Shown here one piece after another: positions 6,759-13,645 of a stretch of DNA of 13,984 bases. This stretch comes from JACQGZ01 sp036004665 (GTDB lineage Bacteria; Sysuimicrobiota; Sysuimicrobiia; Sysuimicrobiales; Humicultoraceae), in assembly GCA_036004665.1 (NCBI GenBank), contig DASYRG010000053.1, forward strand, positions 1 to 13,984, read 5' to 3'. Both the position numbers and the translations under genes were made by a program. Below the pieces are notes generated by a model. It had not been told where the DNA came from, did no database searches, and was given only the letters and a program-made list of their open reading frames with translations. Every line of letters starts with the position of its first letter. Position 1 is the first letter of the stretch.

Positions 6759-7298
6759 CTACCGGCCGAAATCCTGGACGACAATGACGGCGGATCCCGC
6801 CGTCTCGACCACCCCGACGCCGACGAGGCGGGCGCTGCCCGATAGAATCACGCGCCGGTGCACGACACTGGACATAAAGGCCGAGTGCGCCGCGCGGACG
6901 TCGGTGGCATAGGCGACGTTCTCCCCCAGGACCCGCACGGTGGCGGTGGCCGGGACGGTGCGCTGCCGTGGGCCGCGCCCATCCCGGGACTGATGGGAGA
7001 AATATCCGTTGGCCACCATGTCGAGGGCGTGGCCCCGGGCGGCTTCGCGGAGCCCTGCGTGTGACGCGACTCCCGGTAGCCCGGCGGTGCGCCGCTCCGT
7101 ATTGATCAGACCAAAAAGCAGGCTCTCAAGATCCGATCTCACCCAGTAAGGAGATCCCGTAAGCGGCAGTTCGAGGACAACCTGACCCACGACGGAGGGA
7201 AGAGCCGGCCCGGCCAGTTCCAACAGCGCGAGCGCAACTAGCAGGCAGAACGTGGAGCGGGTCGGAAGGTGAAGAATCCGCCACCGGCCTGGGCTCAA
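6759..7298 (-). CDS. Secreted CAP-domain (SCP/PR-1, YkwD-like) protein
   Basis: This 179-residue protein has an N-terminal basic and hydrophobic stretch (TRSTFCLLVALALLELAGPA, about residues 13-32) that fits a signal peptide or anchor. A CAP domain follows. Its landmarks are INTERRTAGLP, the helix AARGHALDMVANGYFSH with its conserved His residues, GENVAY with the conserved Glu, and HRRVILSGSARLVGVGVV leading to VVQDFG. Bacterial CAP proteins such as YkwD are extracytoplasmic and mostly of unknown activity; some are linked to spores or envelope processes. The only start that keeps the signal peptide is TTG at 7298. It lies 15 nt after the stop of the upstream AlkZ-like gene, whose TGA overlaps the TGAAGG that could serve as a distant ribosome site. 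Co-transcription with that gene is likely. The family is sure and the start is fairly sure. Confidence 0.85.
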   Translation of the reverse strand: MSPGRWRILHLPTRSTFCLLVALALLELAGPALPSVVGQVVLELPLTGSPYWVRSDLESLLFGLINTERRTAGLPGVASHAGLREAARGHALDMVANGYFSHQSRDGRGPRQRTVPATATVRVLGENVAYATDVRAAHSAFMSSVVHRRVILSGSARLVGVGVVETAGSAVIVVQDFGR

Positions 7299-7313
7299 TC
7301 CGGGCTGAAGCCT

Positions 7314-8135
7314 TCAACATCTAGTGGACGTACTCCTGCCCGCTACCACATAGGGTATCCCGCGGTCTCGAAGTCGCCGGATCGCCTTCCGCGTGAGCAG
7401 CGCATCGACCAGGTCGCCCCCGAAGGCGAACCAGCGCCGCGCCTCGCGCTCCGGCGCGGTCACCGCCGCATGGACGGCGGCCAGAAAGAGGATCTCGGCG
7501 GCTTCGTCGTAAGCGAGGTGGCGAGATTCCCGTTCGAACCGGGCAGCGATCTGCCCGGTCCGCCACGGCCGCAGGTTGACCGTGTGATAGCCGCCTTCAG
7601 TGTGCACCTCGTCGGCCACGACCAGCAATTCCCGTTCCAGCAGCGTCCGCGCCGGTCGGGAACGCGCGGCGGGGCCCCACGCATCCATGCGGATCGCTCC
7701 CCTCACCTCCACGGTCTGGAGCAGCCGACGCGCGAGGGGTGACAGTTCCTCTCGCGCCTTCTCACAGCGGCCGGGATCGCGCGCGACACGCTGCAGCGCC
7801 GGGCCAAGCCTGGGATGCATCAGCACCGCCTTGCCGAGAATCAGCGGGGCCTCCACCAGGTCGTGCGCCCGCAGGCCCCGGAGGATCGCGTAAATGCGGT
7901 GGACGTCGGGGGTGGCCATCCAGCTCCCGGAGATCGGCCGGCCGGCGATGCCCTCGGAGAGTGACGGCAAGCTGGAATGGCCCGTGGTCATGACCATGCC
8001 GCGCTCGCGGACGAAGGCGGCGGCGCTGCGCGCGTTCGGGAGAGGCCGCGACGGATCTAACCGGTGCAGACGCAGACGTCGCGCCTGGAGCGCCGCGAGC
8101 GATGAGGCAGTCTTGACGCTCTCCATTGTCCTCAT
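7314..8135 (-). CDS. AlkZ/YcaQ-like winged-helix DNA-binding protein
   Basis: I read this as a 273-residue member of the HTH_42/AlkZ-like group. The opening ARRLRLHRLDPSRP resembles the ARRLALAxQGL entry of YcaQ proteins. AAAFVRERGMVMTT...SLPSLSEGIAGR and the later ILRGLRAHDLVEAPLILGKAVLMHPRL follow the shape of the AlkZ-related subgroup. After these come a winged-helix-like segment (SPLARRLLQTVEVRGAIRMD) and a beta-rich module (LLERELLVVADEVHTEGGYHTVNLRPW). True AlkZ glycosylases, which unhook DNA crosslinks, carry a QxQ motif near the N-terminus. I do not see it here (MTTG occupies the expected place), so glycosylase activity should not be assumed. The start could be ATG 8135 or ATG 8126; the open frame upstream runs into the promoter region and head of the divergent S9 gene and is unlikely to be coding. 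Similarity is judged by eye. Confidence 0.7.
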   Translation of the reverse strand: MRTMESVKTASSLAALQARRLRLHRLDPSRPLPNARSAAAFVRERGMVMTTGHSSLPSLSEGIAGRPISGSWMATPDVHRIYAILRGLRAHDLVEAPLILGKAVLMHPRLGPALQRVARDPGRCEKAREELSPLARRLLQTVEVRGAIRMDAWGPAARSRPARTLLERELLVVADEVHTEGGYHTVNLRPWRTGQIAARFERESRHLAYDEAAEILFLAAVHAAVTAPEREARRWFAFGGDLVDALLTRKAIRRLRDRGIPYVVAGRSTSTRC

Positions 8136-8243
8136 GTTACGGGGACGGCCGAGGGCGTCCCTCTCGCGCTGCGCCCCGGCCAGTCGAACGGCGCTGCGGA
8201 AGGGAGCGGCAGAGTGAGCGCAGAAAGCCGGTCTGTTCCCGAA

Positions 8244-8250
8244 AAGGAGG
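8244..8250 (+). promoter_or_regulatory. Shine-Dalgarno site fixing the GTG start of the S9 peptidase
   Basis: AAGGAGG lies seven bases before GTG 8258 and selects it over a TTG 132 nt upstream in the same frame. An out-of-frame ATG GAG TGA (8253-8261) overlaps the GTG; it is a two-codon frame and probably incidental. Confidence 0.8.
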
Positions 8251-8257
8251 AGATGGA

Positions 8258-10291
8258 GTGAGCCGACGCCCCGTCGCCATCGACGACCTGCTCGCGATCC
8301 AGATGCCGCATCATCCCGCCGTCTCTCCTGACGGCAGCCGCGTGGTCTTCGCGGGGGGCCGCTTCGACTACGACGGGAACGCCATTCGCGCCGGGCTCTG
8401 GGTCGTCCCCACCGCGGGAGGCGACCCCGCAGCGCTGACCACGGACGAGGGGCGCGATGCCAGCCCGAAGTGGTCTCCGGACGGTCGGTGGATCGCATTC
8501 CTCTCGGACCGGGGCGGCAAGCGGCAGGGAAGGAAACGCGCGCCCATGCAATTGTGGATTATCTCGGCCACGGGGAGCGAGCCGCGGCAGCTCACCTCCT
8601 TCGAGGCGGGAGTCACCCAGCCGACCTGGTCCCCGGACGGCCGCCGCATTGCGTTCGTCACCCGCGGCGCCCTGGACAGACCAGAGGGGAGTGAACCCCC
8701 CGAGATCATTGTCCGCGAGATCACCCGACCCAAGTACAAGTACGACGGGATGGGGGTCTTCGACGGGTATGCTCATGTCTGGGCGGTCCCGGCGGAGGGC
8801 GGGACGCCCGCACAACTGACCCGCGGGGACTTCGACCACGAATGGCCGCTCTGGCTTCCGGGTGGGGATGAGGTGGCCTTCGTCACCAATCGCGCGCCCG
8901 ACGCCGATCTCACGCTGATCCGAGAGCTGTGGGCCGCCGACGTGAGGACCGGTGGGCTGCGGCAGATCACGCGGGGCGCGGGCCCCTGCATCGCGCCGGC
9001 CGCCTCAGCGGACGGCCGGTGGATCGCCTTCGTCGGCCACGACCTTCATGCCGGACCAGCCACGAACAACGCCCTCTGGATCGTCCCGGCGCAGGGCGGC
9101 GAGGCCATCAACCTGACCGCCGCGTTCGACCGGTCGGTCGTCAATTCCGTCTGGAGCGACACCCGCCTCGCCCCGCTCTTCCCCACGGTCGAGTGGGCCG
9201 ACGGCGGCGCGGGGATCGTCTTCTATGCGACTGACGGCGGCCGGACGCACCTCTACCGCGTCGACGTGGCCGAGCGCACCGTCCGGCAGCTGACCGAGGG
9301 GCCGGAGGTGGTGGCGGACATCAGCGCGGCGGGGGGACAGATCGTTTACCAGCGCATGACCCCCTCCTCCCTCGACGAGCTGTGGATCCTCCCACCGGGC
9401 GGCGAGCCCCGGCGGCTCGTCACCCTCAACGCTGCGCTCACCGCGAGGCTCGATCTGGTGCAGCCCCAGCGCTTCGCCTACGCAGGCGCGGACGGGTGGC
9501 CGATGGAGGGGTGGATGGTGACGCCGCCCGGGTTCGACCCCACGAAGAAGTACCCGGCCATCCTGCGCATCCACGGAGGCCCCCACTCCACCTACGGCGA
9601 TCTCGTCAACCACTACGTCCAGGTCCTGGCGGCGCACGGCTTTGTGGTCTTCTGGACCAATCCACGCGGCAGCGGTGGGTACGGAGAAGCGTTCGCACGA
9701 GCGGTCGTCCGCGACTGGGGCGGCAAGGACAGCGAGGACATCCTCCGCAGCCTCGACCACCTCATCGCCCAGGGGTTCATCGATCCAGCGCGGGTGGCGG
9801 TCGCAGGCGGCTCCTACGGCGGCTTCATGACGAACTGGCTGATCACGCACACCGACCGCTTCCGCTGCGCCGTCACCGAGGTCTGCGTGAGCAACCTCTT
9901 CAACTTCTTCTGCACCAGCGACATCGGCTTCACCTGGGGAGAACTGGAATGGGGCGCCGATCCCTGGGACGGGGCGCAGATCCTCCTGGAGCACTCACCC
10001 TACTGGTATGCGAAGCGCGTGAACTGTCCCGTCCTGATCACGGCCAACGAGGAGGACCACCGCTGTCCGATCGAGCAGTCGGAGCAATTTTTCATCGCGC
10101 TGAAGAAGCTCGGCAAGGAGGCCGTCTTCCTGCGCTTCTCGGGAGAGAGCCACACGATGGGATCCACCGGCCGGCCCAAGCCGCGCATTGAGCGGCTCCG
10201 ACACCTCGTCGCCTGGTTCGAGCGGCACCTGCTGGAGCCTACGGAGCGAGCCCCGCAGATCGCCCAGCCGGCGGCCCAGCCGGTGCGTTAG
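8258..10291 (+). CDS. S9-family serine peptidase (prolyl oligopeptidase / acylaminoacyl-peptidase type)
   Basis: This 677-residue protein is two-part. Residues about 10-390 form a beta-propeller of PD40-type blades (AVSPDGSRVVF, KWSPDGRWIAF, TWSPDGRRIAF, ASADGRWIAF). Residues about 400-660 form an alpha/beta hydrolase. The catalytic triad is visible: Ser519 in GGSYGGF, Asp600 in ANEEDHRCP and His632 in ESHTMG. RIHGGPH supplies the oxyanion region, and GWPMEGWMVTPPGF is the typical lead into the hydrolase. The propeller limits access to short peptides, so it most likely removes N-terminal dipeptides or acylated residues from oligopeptides. No signal peptide is seen, so it is probably cytoplasmic. 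The GTG start is set by AAGGAGG. It is divergent from the AlkZ-like gene (122 nt apart) and lies 76 nt before the small ORF downstream. The exact specificity cannot be read. Confidence 0.95.
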   Translation: MSRRPVAIDDLLAIQMPHHPAVSPDGSRVVFAGGRFDYDGNAIRAGLWVVPTAGGDPAALTTDEGRDASPKWSPDGRWIAFLSDRGGKRQGRKRAPMQLWIISATGSEPRQLTSFEAGVTQPTWSPDGRRIAFVTRGALDRPEGSEPPEIIVREITRPKYKYDGMGVFDGYAHVWAVPAEGGTPAQLTRGDFDHEWPLWLPGGDEVAFVTNRAPDADLTLIRELWAADVRTGGLRQITRGAGPCIAPAASADGRWIAFVGHDLHAGPATNNALWIVPAQGGEAINLTAAFDRSVVNSVWSDTRLAPLFPTVEWADGGAGIVFYATDGGRTHLYRVDVAERTVRQLTEGPEVVADISAAGGQIVYQRMTPSSLDELWILPPGGEPRRLVTLNAALTARLDLVQPQRFAYAGADGWPMEGWMVTPPGFDPTKKYPAILRIHGGPHSTYGDLVNHYVQVLAAHGFVVFWTNPRGSGGYGEAFARAVVRDWGGKDSEDILRSLDHLIAQGFIDPARVAVAGGSYGGFMTNWLITHTDRFRCAVTEVCVSNLFNFFCTSDIGFTWGELEWGADPWDGAQILLEHSPYWYAKRVNCPVLITANEEDHRCPIEQSEQFFIALKKLGKEAVFLRFSGESHTMGSTGRPKPRIERLRHLVAWFERHLLEPTERAPQIAQPAAQPVR

Positions 10292-10367
10292 CCGGACGTC
10301 CAACCCACGCTCATCGGGAGGAAACGCCACCGCCTCTGGGCCTCCGGGGACGTCTGGAAGGAGCGAG

Positions 10368-10562
10368 ATGCTTGACGAAACGCTCGTGCGTGAGGTCATC
10401 GCCCAGGCCCGCGCGGCCAGCGGCCTGCACCATCCTGAGTTCCGCTTCGAGGCTCATCCCAAACGGTATCGTCTCGAGCGGCTGCGAGAAGTTGGCATGA
10501 TGGGCGGCGTGTTCGGTGCGCCGCTCGTCGCGGTCGCGGGCCTCTCCTTCGCCGGCACGTAG
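10368..10562 (+). CDS. Unrecognised 64-residue protein, in frame with the next gene
   Basis: The ATG has a good ribosome site (GGAAGGAG, 10356-10363), which argues for real translation. The protein starts helical and charged (LDETLVREVIAQARAASG). It has a basic middle rich in Arg (HPKRYRLERLREVG) and ends with a Gly/Ala hydrophobic stretch (MMGGVFGAPLVAVAGLSFAGT). I recognise no family. The stop TAG (10560-10562) is in the same frame as the quinate-dehydrogenase-like gene, whose conserved N-terminus begins only 12 nt later. So this may be a small separate protein translated before its neighbour, or an N-terminal extension interrupted by one stop. The 76 nt before it contain no clear promoter, so it is probably co-transcribed with the S9 peptidase. 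Confidence 0.6.
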   Translation: MLDETLVREVIAQARAASGLHHPEFRFEAHPKRYRLERLREVGMMGGVFGAPLVAVAGLSFAGT

Positions 10563-10574
10563 CGGGGCAGCGCA

Positions 10575-11489
10575 CTGAAGCGCGTCGTCTCGGTCAGCCT
10601 GGGCTCCCGCGCGCGCGATCACCGCTTCGAGACCGACTTCCTGGGCCACCGGATCCTCATCGAGCGCATCGGCACCGACGGCGACTTGGCCCGTGCCAAC
10701 GCGCTGCTGCGCGCCCTCGACGGCACGGTCGACGCCTTCGGGGTGGGGGGCATCGCGCTCCACCTCTACGCGGGCCGCCGGCGCTACCGGGTGCGCGACG
10801 CAGCCCGGATGATCCGCGGCGTCACCCGCACGCCCGTGGTCGACGGTGGCGCCCTCAAAGAGTCATGGGAACGGTGGATGATTGCCGAGTACCTTCCCCG
10901 CCACGGCATCTCGTTCAAAGGCACAAAGGTGCTGCTCGTTCCCGCCGTGGATCGCGTCGGGATGACGGAGGCGTTTCTCCACGCGGGCGCCGACGTCATG
11001 GCGGGCGATCTCATCTTCGGGCTGGGCCTCCCTCTCCCCGTGCGCTCCCCCGTGGTGGGCCGCGTCCTGGCCGCGATCCTCGTACCGATTGTGAGCAAGG
11101 TGCCGTACGCCGCCCTCTACCCCACGGGCGCGCGGCAGGAAGACATCACCCCCCGCCATCAGAAGTACTACGCTTGGGCCGACGTCATCGCCGGCGACTT
11201 TCATTACATCCGTCGGCACCTGCCGCCCGATTTGCAGGGGAAGACGATCGTGACCCAAACCATCACTGCCGAGGACGTCGAGCTGCTCCGCCTGCGGCGG
11301 GCGCGGCGGCTGATCGTCGACTTCCCGGCCATGGGCGGGCGGTCATTCGCCACCAACGTCCTGCAGGCCACCGTCGTGGCCGCGACCGGCCGCCGACCGG
11401 AAGAGATCACGCCGCCTCAGTACGTGGACCTTCTGCTCGCGGCGGGGATGGAACCGCGCGTCGAACTGCTCGCCCCGGCGCTCCGATGA
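10575..11489 (+). CDS. Quinate 5-dehydrogenase-like protein with non-standard start
   Basis: The protein is about 304 residues. It opens with KRVVSVSLGSRARDHRFETD and ILIERIGTDGD, continues with VDAFGVGGI, then TPVVDGGALKESWERW. A Rossmann-like core (GTKVLLVPAVDRVGMTEAFLHAGADVMAGD) follows, and the end includes IVDFPAMGGRSFATN. The pattern recalls proteins labelled quinate 5-dehydrogenase in thermophilic Gram-positive and Deinococcus-like bacteria. That label rests on weak experimental ground, so the reaction (NAD-dependent oxidation of quinate or a similar polyol acid) is tentative. The conserved N-terminus has no ATG, GTG or TTG between the upstream TAG (10560) and it. CTG 10575, just before AAG-CGC-GTC, is the best candidate; the first ordinary start, TTG 10686, would delete about 37 conserved residues. 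The gene overlaps the GNAT gene at its end by ATGA. Confidence 0.75.
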   Translation: MKRVVSVSLGSRARDHRFETDFLGHRILIERIGTDGDLARANALLRALDGTVDAFGVGGIALHLYAGRRRYRVRDAARMIRGVTRTPVVDGGALKESWERWMIAEYLPRHGISFKGTKVLLVPAVDRVGMTEAFLHAGADVMAGDLIFGLGLPLPVRSPVVGRVLAAILVPIVSKVPYAALYPTGARQEDITPRHQKYYAWADVIAGDFHYIRRHLPPDLQGKTIVTQTITAEDVELLRLRRARRLIVDFPAMGGRSFATNVLQATVVAATGRRPEEITPPQYVDLLLAAGMEPRVELLAPALR

Positions 11490-12649
11490 AGACGCGGATC
11501 TACCAGCGCATTGCCGAGGTCGAGCCGAAGCGCTGGGACGGGGTCCGCGGCGATGGACCGTCCGATCCCTTTAGCAGCCATGCCACCCTCGCCGCGCTGG
11601 AAGCCGCGCAGCTCGAGGGCATCCGCATGTGGTACGCCACCCTCGAGGACGCCGCCGGTCGATGGATCGCCGCGGCGCCCCTGACCCGCGTGGAGATCGA
11701 CGGATCCCGCCTCAGCCGCGGCGCGCTCCGCCGGATGATCGCGGGCGGCCGGCACCTTTACCCGGGATTCATGCGCACCGCAGCGATGGTCTGTGGCGCC
11801 CCGCTCTCAGTGGGCAATCCGCCGGCGCGGATGATCGGCGGCGTCGACCAGCCTGCGGTGCTGCGGAAGCTCGCCGGTCTGCTCGGCGAGGCTGCGGAAC
11901 AATACCACACGCCCTGGCGCGGCTTCAAAGAATTCCCCGATCGCGCGCTGGCGGAGGCCCGGAGCGCCCTCGAGCCGGCCGGCTGGATCCTTGTCCCGTC
12001 CGAACCCAATCTACGCATTGCGCTGCGCTGGTCCGGCTACGGTGGGTACCTGAGCAGCCTGCGCAGCGACTACCGCTACAAGATACGAAGAGCGGCGCGC
12101 AAAATGGACCGGGCCGGCATCGTCGTCGACACTCTCCCGCTGGGAGAGGGATATGATCTGGGCATGCATCGTCTCTACGACGCGGTGATGGACCGGGCAA
12201 CGGTCCAGCTGGAACACCTCACGCCGGCCTTCTTCATCGCGTTCGGACGGGCCTATGGGGAGTCCGCCCCAATTATCCGGCTGCGCCGCGACGGGCGCAT
12301 CGTCGGCTGGGTCGCCATGCTCTTCGCCGACGGGGTCGCCTACGACATGTTTCATGGCATCGACTACGCGGAAAACGCCCAGGCGGATCTCTACTTCAAC
12401 CAACTCGCGGAGGTAATCCGGCTGGCCATCTCCCGGGGCGCGCGTGTGTTGTCGATGGGCCAGAGCACCGAGATCGCGAAGACCCGTTTCGGCGGGAAAA
12501 TCATGCCACTATGGGCGGCGATGCGTCACCGCAATCCCGCCGTCCAGGCGCTGTTCCGTGCGGCGCGGCGCCAGCTCTTCCCGCGCAAGAGCGTGCCGGT
12601 CCGCCGTGTCTTCCGGGAGGGCGAGGCCGTCGGAGGCGCCGGGGGATGA
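11486..12649 (+). CDS. BioF2-like GNAT acyltransferase (Acetyltransf_6 type)
   Basis: This 387-residue protein has two GNAT-like halves. The second half is the clearer one: YRYKIRRAARKMDRAG, LYDAVMDRA, PIIRLRRDGRIVGWVAMLF, MFHGIDYAENAQADLYFNQLAEVIRLAISRGARVLSMGQST, then KTRFGG. This matches the BioF2-like acetyltransferase domain, which is related to the Fem ligases that add amino acids from aminoacyl-tRNA. The donor could be acyl-CoA or aminoacyl-tRNA and the acceptor is unknown; I see no lysine-rich coiled coil of classic FemX enzymes. It starts by an ATGA overlap with the dehydrogenase-like gene and ends by an ATGA overlap with the aldo/keto reductase, so the three are translationally coupled. 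The neighbours suggest a small-molecule or surface-polymer modification rather than protein acetylation, but that is inference. Confidence 0.85.
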   Translation: MKTRIYQRIAEVEPKRWDGVRGDGPSDPFSSHATLAALEAAQLEGIRMWYATLEDAAGRWIAAAPLTRVEIDGSRLSRGALRRMIAGGRHLYPGFMRTAAMVCGAPLSVGNPPARMIGGVDQPAVLRKLAGLLGEAAEQYHTPWRGFKEFPDRALAEARSALEPAGWILVPSEPNLRIALRWSGYGGYLSSLRSDYRYKIRRAARKMDRAGIVVDTLPLGEGYDLGMHRLYDAVMDRATVQLEHLTPAFFIAFGRAYGESAPIIRLRRDGRIVGWVAMLFADGVAYDMFHGIDYAENAQADLYFNQLAEVIRLAISRGARVLSMGQSTEIAKTRFGGKIMPLWAAMRHRNPAVQALFRAARRQLFPRKSVPVRRVFREGEAVGGAGG

Positions 12650-13497
12650 GGGCGCGGCCAGAGATCCCTCGCCGTCCCTTCGGACCCACGGGCGTCCCCG
12701 TCCCGGTCCTGGGGCAGGGCACCTGGAAGATGGAATACGCGCCGCGCGCAAGAGCCGTCGAAGCCCTTCGCCGCGGCCTTGACCTCGGCCTCACCCACAT
12801 CGACACGGCCGAATCCTACGGACGCGGCGCGGTCGAAGAGGTGGTGGGGGAAGCGATCGAGGGCCGGCGGGCGGAGGTGTTCCTGGTTTCGAAGGTCAAC
12901 CCGCGCAACGCAACGCGCAAAGGGACGATCACCGCGTGTGAGCGGAGTCTCACCCGTCTCCACACCGACCATTTGGATTGCTACCTGCTGCACTGGCCGA
13001 GTTCGCACCCGCTCGCTGACATCGTCGCCGCCTTTGAACAGCTCGTCGCGGACGGCAAGACCCAGTCCTGGGGGGTCTCCAACTTTGACGAGAAAGAACT
13101 CGAAGAGACCGTCCGCCTGGCCGGGCCCGGCCGGGTCACCTGCAACCAGGTGCTCTACCATCTCGGGGAACGGGCGGTGGAACACTTTGTGCTGCCGAGC
13201 TGCGCGCGGCACGGCGTCGCGCTCGTCGCCTACAGCCCCTTCGCACAGGGACGGTTTCGCTCTCATCCCGTGCTGGAGGAGGTGGCCTGGGCCCACTCGG
13301 CCACGCCGCGCCAGGTCGCCCTCGCGTTCCTGACGCGCCATGCTCACGTTTTCACCATCCCCAAAGCATCTCGCGTCGCCCACGTAGAGGACAACGCCGG
13401 AGCCGGAGGGGTTCGCCTCACTGACGAGGAGATCGCTCGCATCGACGCCGCCTTTCCTGTGGGACCGGCCCAGCCGGGGGACGTTCCAGTCCTCTAG
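12646..13497 (+). CDS. Aldo/keto reductase
   Basis: This 283-residue protein is a TIM barrel reductase using NADPH. The catalytic tetrad is complete: Asp53 and Tyr58 in HIDTAESYG, Lys83 in VSKVN and His116 in LLHWPS. GVSNF and a C-terminal cofactor-binding segment (FTIPKASRVAHVEDNAGA) follow. It reduces aldehydes or ketones to alcohols and has the length of short bacterial members (2,5-diketogluconate-reductase-like). The start overlaps the stop of the GNAT gene as ATGA. Together with the dehydrogenase-like protein it could move a polyol or keto acid between oxidised and reduced forms, but substrate is not readable. The region after the stop (13498-13542) holds the promoter of tRNA-Arg(CCT) and no obvious terminator. 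Confidence 0.94.
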   Translation: MRARPEIPRRPFGPTGVPVPVLGQGTWKMEYAPRARAVEALRRGLDLGLTHIDTAESYGRGAVEEVVGEAIEGRRAEVFLVSKVNPRNATRKGTITACERSLTRLHTDHLDCYLLHWPSSHPLADIVAAFEQLVADGKTQSWGVSNFDEKELEETVRLAGPGRVTCNQVLYHLGERAVEHFVLPSCARHGVALVAYSPFAQGRFRSHPVLEEVAWAHSATPRQVALAFLTRHAHVFTIPKASRVAHVEDNAGAGGVRLTDEEIARIDAAFPVGPAQPGDVPVL

Positions 13498-13528
13498 GGC
13501 GGCCAACGCCGCGGCGAAGCGTGGGAGA

Positions 13529-13534
13529 TATACT
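13529..13534 (+). promoter_or_regulatory. -10 element of tRNA-Arg(CCT)
   Basis: TATACT matches TATAAT at five of six positions and ends 8 nt before the tRNA, in an A/T-rich patch of otherwise GC-rich DNA. The -35 region near 13506-13511 is poor. Spacing to the tRNA is as expected for a short leader. Confidence 0.55.
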
Positions 13535-13542
13535 TAGAGTCT

Positions 13543-13618
13543 GGGCCCGTAGCTCAGTGGATAGAGCAGGGGACTCCTAAGCCTCTGGTCGGGGGTTCGA
13601 TTCCCTCCGGGCCCGCCA
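13543..13618 (+). tRNA. tRNA-Arg, anticodon CCT
   Basis: The cloverleaf folds fully. The acceptor stem is GGGCCCG/CGGGCCC with seven perfect pairs, and the D arm is GCTC-AGTGGATA-GAGC. The anticodon loop CTCCTAA gives anticodon CCT at 13576-13578. The T arm is GGGGG-TTCGATT-CCCTC, followed by discriminator G and encoded CCA (13616-13618). It reads AGG codons. D-loop A20 and C35 agree with arginine identity. The anticodon stem GGGGA/GCCTC has one G-T pair and an A-G mismatch next to the loop (13573/13581). It is a second arginine tRNA in the window. Confidence 0.96.
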
Positions 13619-13645
13619 CCCCAAACTCTGAGGAGGTTGTCGAGG

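Noticed and set aside
9005..9994. 329-codon minus-strand open frame inside the S9 peptidase gene
   Set aside because: It has no recognisable domain or ribosome site and lies wholly opposite the catalytic domain of the peptidase.
10294..10354. Two GGACGTC copies after the S9 gene
   Set aside because: They are short, GC-rich and 54 bp apart; chance is a sufficient explanation.
10865..11485. Extension of the GNAT open frame far upstream of ATG 11486
   Set aside because: The upstream part is Arg/Pro/His-rich shadow of the dehydrogenase-like gene. ATG 11486 in the ATGA overlap gives the natural start.
12526..13506. 326-codon minus-strand open frame opposite the aldo/keto reductase
   Set aside because: The opposite strand carries a full catalytic tetrad; this frame shows only shadow composition.
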